In this document: positions 17,320 through 23,999 of the stretch, piece by piece | How positions within the stretch are numbered: position 1 is the first letter of the stretch | How the letters are laid out: every line of letters starts with the position of its first letter | Origin: Labrys okinawensis | GTDB lineage: Bacteria; Pseudomonadota; Alphaproteobacteria; Rhizobiales; Labraceae | Assembly: GCF_002982075.1 (NCBI RefSeq) | Contig: NZ_PUEJ01000015.1 | Span: 60,342 to 124,341, forward strand | DNA length: 64,000 bases | Direction: 5' to 3' | Program-made: the position numbers and the translations under genes | Notes under the pieces: model-generated | Told to the model about the DNA's origin: nothing | What the model saw: the letters and a program-made list of their open reading frames with translations, nothing else | Databases searched by the model: none

Positions 17320-18771
17320 ATGCTGGGGGGCGCGGCAAGACAACCGAACTGGCGGTGGGTTTGTGCCCTGGCGCTCGCGCTCGGCCTGTCCTCTTGCGCC
17401 ACCGTGGGCGACAACGAGGCGGGCGATCCTTCGCGCGCCACGCCGGCAGCCCTTCCCGCAGACGCTCCGCGCGTCATCGCTCCCCCCAACGCGGAGGACC
17501 GCGAAAGCGCCCGCGTCCTGGCTTCCTATGGCGGCGCCTATCGCAACGCCGCCCTGGAGCGCTATCTCGACGATCTCGTTCAGCGTCTCGCCGCCCAATC
17601 CGATCGGCCCGACATTCCCTACAAGCTGACGGTGCTGAACGCCTCGTCGATCAATGCTTTCGCCCTGCCCTCCGGCCGGCTCTACGTGACACGCGGCCTG
17701 CTCGCGCTCGCCAATGACGATGCCGAAATCGCTGCCGTGATCGCCCATGAGATGGCGCATGTCTCCGCGCGCCATGCCGCCGCGCGCGCCGATCGCGAGC
17801 GTCAGTCCCTGGTCGTCTCCAAGGTGGCCAGCATGGTGCACAATCCCGGCCTGGTATCCTCGAGCCAGAACAGCCTGGCCAGCTTTTCGCGCCAGCAGGA
17901 GTTGAACGCCGACGAGATCGGCATCCGCACCATCGCTAAGGCCGGCTTCGATCCCTATGGCGCGGCGCGCTTCCTGACCTCGATGCGCCGGCAGGTGGAG
18001 GCGCGTTCGCGCCAGACCACGCCGGACTTCCTGTCGACCCATCCCTCCACGCCCGAACGCATCGCCAAGGCCAACACCGAGGCGGCCCAGTATGGCGCCC
18101 CCGGCTCGGGCGAGCATGACAAATTCCGCTATCTGTCGGTGATCGACGGGCTCACCTATGGCGAGGATCCCGCGCAAGGCTATGTGCAGGGCCGCATCTT
18201 CTGGCAGCCGCGCCTGGCCTTCACCTTCATCGCGCCGCCCAATTTCACCCTCGACAACACGCCGCAGGCCATTCTCGGCATCGATGGCAACGGCCGGGCG
18301 CTGCGTCTCGACACGGTCAAGACCAAGGATGGCCAGTCGCTGTCCGACTATCTCGCCTCCGGCTGGATCAGCGGCGTGGATACCTCCTCGGTTTCCACCC
18401 TGCGCATCAACGGCAACGAGGCAGCAACCGCCCTCGCCCGCGGCACGGACTGGAGCTTCCGCCTCTATGCCATCCGCTTCGGCAGCGACGTCTACCGCCT
18501 GATCCTGGCGGCGCGCGACCTCAATGCCGCGACCGACGCCCTGTTCCAGGAAACCGCCAACAGCTTCCGGCGCATGACCCCGGAGGAGCAGCGCGATGTG
18601 CGCCCCGAGCATATCGATATCGTCACCGTGCGCTCGGGCGACACGCTGCAATCCCTGGCAGCCCGCATGGCCGGGCCGCAGGATCAGCTCGAGCGCTTCC
18701 TTGTGCTGAACGGCTTCGACGAAACTAGCCCGCTCAGGCCGGGCGACCGGGTCAAGGTCGTCACGCAGTAG
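17320..18771 (+). CDS. M48-family metalloprotease lipoprotein with C-terminal LysM-like segment
   Basis: The 483-residue protein has a lipoprotein signal with lipobox LSSC (Cys26), so it should be anchored in the outer or inner membrane facing the periplasm. The zinc-protease motif HEMAH is at residues 143-147, with the third ligand in NADEIG further on. The domain resembles BepA/LoiP quality-control proteases acting on outer-membrane proteins. The last 50 residues (VRSGDTLQSLAARM) look like a LysM peptidoglycan-binding motif. ATG 17320 is preceded by AGGAGG at a longer than usual distance (about 16 bp), so the start is not certain. The nuclease-like gene lies just upstream. Confidence 0.88.
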   Translation: MLGGAARQPNWRWVCALALALGLSSCATVGDNEAGDPSRATPAALPADAPRVIAPPNAEDRESARVLASYGGAYRNAALERYLDDLVQRLAAQSDRPDIPYKLTVLNASSINAFALPSGRLYVTRGLLALANDDAEIAAVIAHEMAHVSARHAAARADRERQSLVVSKVASMVHNPGLVSSSQNSLASFSRQQELNADEIGIRTIAKAGFDPYGAARFLTSMRRQVEARSRQTTPDFLSTHPSTPERIAKANTEAAQYGAPGSGEHDKFRYLSVIDGLTYGEDPAQGYVQGRIFWQPRLAFTFIAPPNFTLDNTPQAILGIDGNGRALRLDTVKTKDGQSLSDYLASGWISGVDTSSVSTLRINGNEAATALARGTDWSFRLYAIRFGSDVYRLILAARDLNAATDALFQETANSFRRMTPEEQRDVRPEHIDIVTVRSGDTLQSLAARMAGPQDQLERFLVLNGFDETSPLRPGDRVKVVTQ

Positions 18772-18781
18772 AGGGTGGTCC

Positions 18782-18938
18782 ACCCCTCATCCGGCTGCCG
18801 CCACCTTCTCCCGCAAGGGAAGAAGGGGCTCCATTTGGCAAGGGGCGCAGTCTGGCCGCATGCAAGATTTTGCGGCCCATCCCAATCAAATTCCTTCTCC
18901 CCTTGCGGGAGAAGGTCCCGGCAGGGGGATGAGGGGTG
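18782..18938. repeat. Long inverted repeat between convergent genes
   Basis: The left arm (ACCCCTCATCCGGCTGCCGC, then CACCTTCTCCCGCAAGGG, to about 18826) is inverted in the right arm (CCTTCTCCCCTTGCGGGAGA, then GGCAGGGGGATGAGGGGT, 18892-18938). The loop is about 65 bp. It fills the gap between the M48 gene and the amidohydrolase gene, which converge here, and probably stops transcription from both sides. Similar repeats are widespread in alphaproteobacterial intergenic regions. Confidence 0.8.
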
Positions 18939-18968
18939 CCGCTCGACAGAACGCCATCCTCGGCCTCC

Positions 18969-19823
18969 TCACCTCAGCCGATAGAACGCCGCCGCATTGT
19001 CCCTGAACAGCTTGCGCCGCTCCGACGGCGAGCAGTCATGCACGATCTCGTCGACGACATGCACCCAGTCGGGATAGGTCCCCGCCAGTTCCAGCACATG
19101 CCAATCCGAGCCGAACATCACGCGCTCGAAGCCGAAGCTTTCCAGGGCATGCTCGACATAGGGCGTGATCTCCTGGCGGGTCCAGGTACGGTGATCGGCC
19201 TCCGTGCACACGCCGGAAATCTTGCAATGGACGTTGGGCAACGCGGCGAGCCGCTTCAAATCGGCACGCCAGGGGTCCATCTCGCCCACCTTGATCGCCG
19301 GCTTGCCGATATGATCGAGCACGAAGCGGACATCCGGGCATTGCTGCACCATGCGGATCGCGTTCGGCAATTGGTGGTGCAGGATGCAGATGTCGAAGGA
19401 AAGATCATGGCGGGCCAGCAGCTTGAGGCCGGCCAGGAAATCGGGCCGCAGGCAGAAGTCCGGATCGGACTGGCCCTGGATCAGCCGCCGGATGCCTCGC
19501 AGGGGCTTGTGTTGGCGCAGTTGCTCGAGATCGGCCTCGACCGCCACCCCCTTTTCGAGCGGCAGGTTCGCCACCATGCCGCCCAGCCGCGGCTCGGCCG
19601 CCGCAAGCTCGCTGACCCAGGCGGCTTCGGCCAGATGCTGGCCGGCGTCGACATCGACCTCCACGAAGACGAAACGCTCGACCTCGACCGGCTTGGCTGC
19701 AGCGAACACATCCGCCGGCTCAGCCTTGGAGCGCAGGCCGGTGATGCCCTGCGTCCAGGCATAGCCGAGACGTGCCGGATCGAGCAGATGAACGTGACTG
19801 TCGATGATGGGGTAGTCGAGCAT
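18969..19823 (-). CDS. Amidohydrolase-family TIM-barrel hydrolase (lactonase-like)
   Basis: The 284-residue protein belongs to the amidohydrolase_2 group of fuconolactonase- and dicarboxylate-lactonase-like enzymes. It shows an N-terminal metal motif DSHVHLLD (8-15), mid-chain histidine HHQ, the LDHIGKP strand near 170, and the C-terminal MFGSDWHV with the conserved aspartate. These enzymes hydrolyse lactones or decarboxylate small aromatic acids. It is the second gene, 93 bp after an ammonia-lyase-like gene on the same strand. That pairing suggests it acts on a deaminated product, which is an inference. Confidence 0.82.
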   Translation of the reverse strand: MLDYPIIDSHVHLLDPARLGYAWTQGITGLRSKAEPADVFAAAKPVEVERFVFVEVDVDAGQHLAEAAWVSELAAAEPRLGGMVANLPLEKGVAVEADLEQLRQHKPLRGIRRLIQGQSDPDFCLRPDFLAGLKLLARHDLSFDICILHHQLPNAIRMVQQCPDVRFVLDHIGKPAIKVGEMDPWRADLKRLAALPNVHCKISGVCTEADHRTWTRQEITPYVEHALESFGFERVMFGSDWHVLELAGTYPDWVHVVDEIVHDCSPSERRKLFRDNAAAFYRLR

Positions 19824-19916
19824 GATGTCAGGGCCCGGATGGCGTTGATCGTTTTGATTGGCTTCAAGCTATTGCCTGACAAATAGACGGTCAACCAGCC
19901 GGAATGCCGGTCAGCC

Positions 19917-21404
19917 TCACCACCCCCGCGCCCGGATCGCATCCGCCAGGCGGGAGACGTCCGGGCCGCTCGGACGGTCTTCCTCCAGGCGCTCGACATG
20001 GGCACGGACGAAATCGCGGATGCGGGCGGTGCCCTCGCCCAGCGTCACAGAGCCGCGCAGATCGATGCTCTGGGCCGCCACCACCAATTCGCAGGCCGCC
20101 AGCACCAGGAGGCGCTCCGCGCTCTCGCCCAGCTTGGTCACCGCTGCCGGCGCATTGGCGGCATGGTCCTCGACGCCGTCGGCCGCATGCAGCAAGGCCA
20201 GGGTCGCCGGCTGCGCCCGTGCCCGGATCTCGCCTTCCAGCGCGCCGATCGCCTTCTGCAGCGTGGCAAAGCCGGTGCGGCTCTGGCCCATCGGCGTGAG
20301 AAAGCGCGGCTGGTCGGAATAGACGGGCGACATCAGCTTCAGGGCCCGCTGGGCGGAGATCGTCGCCGCATGGGAGAGGGCCTGCGAAAGCGCCTCGAAG
20401 CGCAGCGTGAAGCCGGTCATGTCGAAATTGCCGTTGGACACCAATTGCCCCTCGACGATCACCGGATTGTCGCCGGAATGGTTGAGTTCGAGCAGCACCA
20501 TCGCCTCCGCCTCGGCGAAGGCGGTGCGCGCGGCGCCATGCACCGGCGCGACGCAGCGGAAGGACAACGGGTCCTGAACGCGCCGGCTCGCCTTGTTGTC
20601 GCCAAGCGGGCCGCCGGCCAGCAAGGCATAGATCATGCGGGCCGCCTCAAGCTGGCCGGGGGCCGGTCGGGCGGCATTCACGGCCTCCGACAGAGGCGTG
20701 ATGTTGGCGCCGAAGGCTTCCATCGACAGGGCCGCGGCACGGTCGAGCGTATCGAGCGCCAGGCGCGCCTCGGCGAGCACCAGGGCACCGCGGCCGGTAG
20801 AGGCGGCATTGGCCACCACCAGCGCATGCCCGTCCTTCGGCCCGATCGGCACCGGCTGCAGCCCGGCGCGGCGCAAGGCCTCGGCGCCGTCCAGGCGTTC
20901 GCTACGATATTCGGCCTGGCCTTCGCCGAGCAGCGCCAGGGCCATATGCGCAAGCGGCGCGAGGTCGGCGGCGCCGATCGAGCCGATCGTCGGCACGATG
21001 GGATGAAATCCGGCATTGAGGGCCGCGGCCAGCGCCTCGACCACCGCCAGGGATACGCCGGTCCGGCCGACGCTCATGCCGGCGATGCGGGCCGCCATCA
21101 TGGCCCTGACCTCGGCGACCGGCATTTCGTCGCCCACGCCGACCGCGCGTGCAAAGGCGACGCGCCGCTGGAAGGCTGCGAGATCGTCGGCGGAAAGCCG
21201 GGTGTCGACGCCCGCGCCAAGCCCGGTGGTCAGCCCATAGACCGGCTTGTTCTCCGCGATGGCCTGCTCGATCACCGTGCGCGCCGCGCCGATGCGCTCA
21301 CGCGCACGGGGCGACAACACGACCGGACGGCGGTCGGCGGCGATGGCGGCCAGCGCATCGATGGTCAGGGGCGCATCGCCGATCACCACGGTTTCGCCGG
21401 ACAT
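19917..21404 (-). CDS. Aromatic amino acid/histidine ammonia-lyase homologue lacking the MIO triad
   Basis: The 495-residue protein is homologous to HutH/PAL throughout: Tyr56 in PVYGLTTGLG, Asn199, Arg283 in QDPLSFRC, GNFD near 340, and VEDH. The motif that makes the electrophilic cofactor, normally GASGDLAPLAH, is GAADLAPLAH here (Ala145-Ala146-Asp147). One residue is missing and the serine is gone. The tyrosine of QDPYS is Leu280. Ordinary MIO chemistry therefore should not occur; function may be altered or lost. The frame is intact and the ribosome site good (GAAGGAG before ATG 21404), so it is not an obvious pseudogene. No other hut genes are nearby. Confidence 0.8.
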   Translation of the reverse strand: MSGETVVIGDAPLTIDALAAIAADRRPVVLSPRARERIGAARTVIEQAIAENKPVYGLTTGLGAGVDTRLSADDLAAFQRRVAFARAVGVGDEMPVAEVRAMMAARIAGMSVGRTGVSLAVVEALAAALNAGFHPIVPTIGSIGAADLAPLAHMALALLGEGQAEYRSERLDGAEALRRAGLQPVPIGPKDGHALVVANAASTGRGALVLAEARLALDTLDRAAALSMEAFGANITPLSEAVNAARPAPGQLEAARMIYALLAGGPLGDNKASRRVQDPLSFRCVAPVHGAARTAFAEAEAMVLLELNHSGDNPVIVEGQLVSNGNFDMTGFTLRFEALSQALSHAATISAQRALKLMSPVYSDQPRFLTPMGQSRTGFATLQKAIGALEGEIRARAQPATLALLHAADGVEDHAANAPAAVTKLGESAERLLVLAACELVVAAQSIDLRGSVTLGEGTARIRDFVRAHVERLEEDRPSGPDVSRLADAIRARGW

Positions 21405-21518
21405 GCCTTGAACTCCTTCATCACCGTCGGCCCGCACCATCGTTTGCGTGACCTCGCATCGCCAATCGCATAGAAGGAGTCGCATCTCCAAGGAAATGTG
21501 CATGCCGCGAGGGTGAGA

Positions 21519-22286
21519 ATGAGCGCGCTGATCGAACTGTTCTTGTGCCGGAGCGACAATTTCGGCGTGCTGCTCCATGACGAGGCGAGCGGACGCACCG
21601 CGGCCATCGACGCGCCGGAGGCCGAAGCGATCGAAGCGGCCCTCGAACGGCGCGGCTGGCGGCTCACCGACATCCTGGTCACCCATCACCATGCCGATCA
21701 CGTCGAGGGCGTCGAGGCGCTGAAAACCTCCTATGGCTGCCGGGTGGTGGCGGCGAAAGCCGATGCCCACCGCATCCCCGCTGTCGACGAGACGGTCAGC
21801 GAAGGCGACACCGTCAATGTCGGCTCGCTTGTGGCCGAGATCATCGATACGCCCGGCCACACGGTCGGCCATATCGCCTACTGGTTCAGGCAGGAGAAGC
21901 TGCTGTTTGCCGCCGACACCCTGTTCTCGCTGGGCTGCGGCCGGCTGTTCGAAGGCACGCCGGCCGATATGTGGCGATCGCTCACCAAATTGCGCGCCCT
22001 GCCCGACGACACCCGGCTCTATTGCGGGCACGAATACACCCTCGCCAATGCACGCTTCGCCCTCACGGTCGATCCCGCCAACGAGGCGCTGGCCCGGCGG
22101 GCCGCCGAGGTCGAGGTCCAGCGCGGCGCCCACCGCTTCACCCTGCCCGTCCTGCTCGGCGCCGAGAAGCGCGAAAATCCCTTCCTGCGCGCCGACGCCC
22201 CCGGCATTGCCGCGCAGCTCGGGCTGGCGGGAGCGGATCCCGTCGCCGTGTTCGCCGAACTGCGCGAGCGCAAGAACCGCTTCTGA
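21519..22286 (+). CDS. gloB: Hydroxyacylglutathione hydrolase (glyoxalase II)
   Basis: The 255-residue metallo-beta-lactamase-fold enzyme has the binuclear metal motif THHHADH at residues 55-61, followed by DTPGHTVGH, then AADTLFSLGCGRLFEG and YCGHEYT. The HAGH C-terminal domain (about 165-255) ends NPFLRAD...AELRERKNRF. It hydrolyses S-lactoylglutathione to lactate and glutathione in methylglyoxal detoxification. It is divergent from the lyase gene. ATG 21519 has GAGGGTGAG just upstream. Confidence 0.93.
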   Translation: MSALIELFLCRSDNFGVLLHDEASGRTAAIDAPEAEAIEAALERRGWRLTDILVTHHHADHVEGVEALKTSYGCRVVAAKADAHRIPAVDETVSEGDTVNVGSLVAEIIDTPGHTVGHIAYWFRQEKLLFAADTLFSLGCGRLFEGTPADMWRSLTKLRALPDDTRLYCGHEYTLANARFALTVDPANEALARRAAEVEVQRGAHRFTLPVLLGAEKRENPFLRADAPGIAAQLGLAGADPVAVFAELRERKNRF

Positions 22287-22358
22287 CAGACTCGCGGGCA
22301 CCCGGGCCCTTGCTTCCGCCAGGAGCCCCGGATATCGGCTTTTTTCGAGACAGCAGAA

Positions 22359-22793
22359 ATGACCATGACGACTGCCGCCGACATGATCACCCTCCTCGGC
22401 ATGCAACCCCACCCCGAAGGCGGGCATTATGTGCAGACCTTCCAGGACTCACCCCACCACGGCGACAGGCCGGCCTCGACTGCGATCTATTACCTGCTCC
22501 AGGCGGGCGAGCGCTCGCATTGGCACCGGGTCGACGCCGCCGAGATCTGGCATTTCCATGCCGGCTCTCCACTGGCCCTCGACCTTTCGGCCGACGGCGC
22601 GACCACGGAACACCTGATCCTCGGCACGGATCTCGCCGCCGGCCAGCGGCCGCAGGGCGTGGTGCCCAAGGGCGTTTGGCAGGCAGCCCGCAGCCTCGGC
22701 GACTGGACCCTGGTCGGCTGCACCGTTGCCCCCGGCTTCCGCTTCGAAGGCTTCGAGCTGGCCCCGCCGGACTGGGCGCCGAGTCTGCGATAG
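22359..22793 (+). CDS. Cupin protein of the DUF985 family
   Basis: The 144-residue protein is a single-domain cupin. It shows HPEGGHYVQTFQDS near the N-terminus, then AIYYLLQAGERSHWHRVDAAEIWHFHAG, whose histidines (SHWHR, WHFH) form the typical double-stranded beta-helix metal site, and ends with GFRFEGFELA. The biochemical role of this family is not established. It is 72 bp after gloB on the same strand and may be co-transcribed. Two in-frame ATGs (22359 and 22365) are possible starts. Confidence 0.85.
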   Translation: MTMTTAADMITLLGMQPHPEGGHYVQTFQDSPHHGDRPASTAIYYLLQAGERSHWHRVDAAEIWHFHAGSPLALDLSADGATTEHLILGTDLAAGQRPQGVVPKGVWQAARSLGDWTLVGCTVAPGFRFEGFELAPPDWAPSLR

Positions 22794-22805
22794 CTTGGGG
22801 CGAGG

Positions 22806-22847
22806 TTGACAGGCTACCGAGACCCTATACATACTATGGTATGTATA
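22806..22847 (+). promoter_or_regulatory. Promoter and palindromic operator of the abrB-vapC pair
   Basis: TTGACA (22806-22811) is a perfect -35 box; CATACT 18 bp downstream is an acceptable -10. The -10 lies inside a perfect 9-bp inverted repeat, TATACATAC (22826-22834) and GTATGTATA (22839-22847). This is the layout expected for an autoregulated antitoxin operon. The ATG follows 15 bp later. Confidence 0.75.
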
Positions 22848-22862
22848 TCCGGAGCCGTATTC

Positions 22863-23093
22863 ATGCAGGTCGCTAAATGGGGCAATAGCCTGGCTGTTCG
22901 CATTCCTGCCGTAGTCGTCGAGGCCCTCCAGCTGAAAGAAGGCGACGACATCGAAATCCGTATCGCCGACGAGCGGCAATTGGAAATCGCCCGCAAACCT
23001 GGCCGCGAGGAATTGCTGCGCAGGTTGCGCGCTTTTCGCGGAAGATTGCCCGCGGATTTCACATTTGACCGCGATGAAGCCAATGCGCGATAG
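22863..23093 (+). CDS. AbrB/MazE-type antitoxin
   Basis: The 76-residue protein has the swapped-hairpin AbrB DNA-binding fold: MQVAKWGNSLAVRIPAVVVE, then LQLKEGDDIEIRIAD. The C-terminal 30 residues should wrap the toxin. Antitoxins of this type repress their own promoter together with the toxin; the palindrome over the -10 box fits. The PIN-domain toxin gene starts 5 bp after its stop. ATG 22863 is the family start. Confidence 0.9.
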   Translation: MQVAKWGNSLAVRIPAVVVEALQLKEGDDIEIRIADERQLEIARKPGREELLRRLRAFRGRLPADFTFDRDEANAR

Positions 23094-23098
23094 CGCCG

Positions 23099-23500
23099 AT
23101 GTCCGGTGATTTCTTCGATACGAATATTCTGCTCTATCTGGCATCGTCGGATACGAGCAAGGCGGACCGTGCAGAAGAACTTCTCCTCACGGGCGGCACG
23201 ATCAGCGTTCAGGTCTTGAACGAAATCGCCAATGTGACCCACCGTAAACTTACCATGTCATGGCAGGAAACTCGGCAATTCCTGTCGCCTTTGCGCAGCT
23301 TATTACAGGTTATACCCAACACCGTCGAAATCCATGAGACCGGGATCGACCTGGCCGAACGCTACAAGCTCTCGGTCTACGACGCCATGATCGTCGCGGC
23401 AGCCCTGATAAATGACTGCGACAGGCTGTGGTCCGAGGACATGCAGAACGGCCTGTTCGTCGAAGGGCGCCTGCGCATCGTCAATCCATTTCTGCCTTAA
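23099..23500 (+). CDS. vapC: PIN-domain toxin, VapC type
   Basis: The 133-residue protein is a PIN-domain ribonuclease. Acidic residues of the active site are seen in FFDTNILLY (Asp7), VLNEIANV (Glu), YDAMIVAAA (Asp) and the late SEDMQNG. VapC toxins cut RNA and are neutralised by the protein encoded just upstream. Five bases separate the genes, so translation is probably coupled. The kdp cluster begins about 130 bp downstream and is unrelated. Confidence 0.9.
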   Translation: MSGDFFDTNILLYLASSDTSKADRAEELLLTGGTISVQVLNEIANVTHRKLTMSWQETRQFLSPLRSLLQVIPNTVEIHETGIDLAERYKLSVYDAMIVAAALINDCDRLWSEDMQNGLFVEGRLRIVNPFLP

Positions 23501-23531
23501 TCTCGTTTTGGGCTGCGGCGTCCATCCCCCA

Positions 23532-23550
23532 TCCTTACACTTTCCTTATG
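23532..23550 (+). promoter_or_regulatory. Candidate KdpE-binding direct repeat upstream of kdp
   Basis: CCTTACA (23533-23539) and CCTTATG (23544-23550) are direct repeats spaced 11 bp start to start, the geometry of OmpR-family response regulators. The sequence resembles the T-rich E. coli KdpE site. It lies about 80 bp before the first kdp-linked start codon. Confidence 0.5.
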
Positions 23551-23631
23551 CCGGGGCTCGATAATCGCAATCGAACCCTGACGCGCTTTGGTGGCAAACC
23601 ACATCCATGCCCAATCGGGTTGGAGTTTGTC

Positions 23632-23715
23632 ATGCTAGATCTTGCCTATATGGCGCTGGGGCTCGGCGGCCTGCTGCTGATGGTCATCTATGCCCGCATC
23701 CTCGACAGGCTGTGA
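23632..23715 (+). CDS. 27-residue membrane microprotein upstream of kdpF
   Basis: A short frame encodes MLDLAYMALGLGGLLLMVI followed by YARILDRL. It is one hydrophobic helix ending in positive charges. A GGAG ribosome-site-like sequence lies about 7 bp before the ATG. It stops 8 bp before kdpF and has the same size and topology as KdpF, so the operon opens with two tandem one-helix peptides. It may be a second KdpF-like stabiliser of KdpA; that is an inference. It is easily missed by gene finders. Confidence 0.6.
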   Translation: MLDLAYMALGLGGLLLMVIYARILDRL

Positions 23716-23723
23716 GGCGCATC

Positions 23724-23810
23724 ATGTTCGATCCCCTCATAGGCCTGCTCGTGGCCATCCTGCTCGGCGCCTATCTCGTCTTCACGCTGGTGCGCCCCGA
23801 ACGTTTCTGA
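23724..23810 (+). CDS. kdpF: Potassium-transporting ATPase subunit KdpF
   Basis: The 28-residue peptide MFDPLIGLLVAILLGAYLVF, then TLVRPERF, is a textbook KdpF: one helix and the terminal RPE(R/K)F. KdpF stabilises the KdpABC complex in the inner membrane. It is separated from kdpA by 189 bp, far more than in enteric kdp operons; the spacer contains GC-rich inverted repeats (for example GGGACCG and CGGTCCC near 23873-23912). Confidence 0.88.
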   Translation: MFDPLIGLLVAILLGAYLVFTLVRPERF

Positions 23811-23999
23811 GCTGCGTGGCTTCACCGCCCTCCCGTGCCGGCTGCCCCCGCGCCGGTGCGCGGCGGGGGCGGGACCGGCTCATCGGGAAACGGTCCCGCC
23901 TCCTGCGCTTTCTCGCTTTTCCGGGCCCAACGCCGATTTCTCCAGGGAACCCTTCCCGCGAGAAATTCAGCGGGGCCCGTGCTCTTTTGGAGAACTTCC

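Noticed and set aside
19917..21404. Straight annotation as histidine ammonia-lyase HutH
   Set aside because: The Ala-Ser-Gly triad needed for the cofactor is absent, Tyr of QDPYS is Leu, and there are no hutU, hutI or hutG neighbours.
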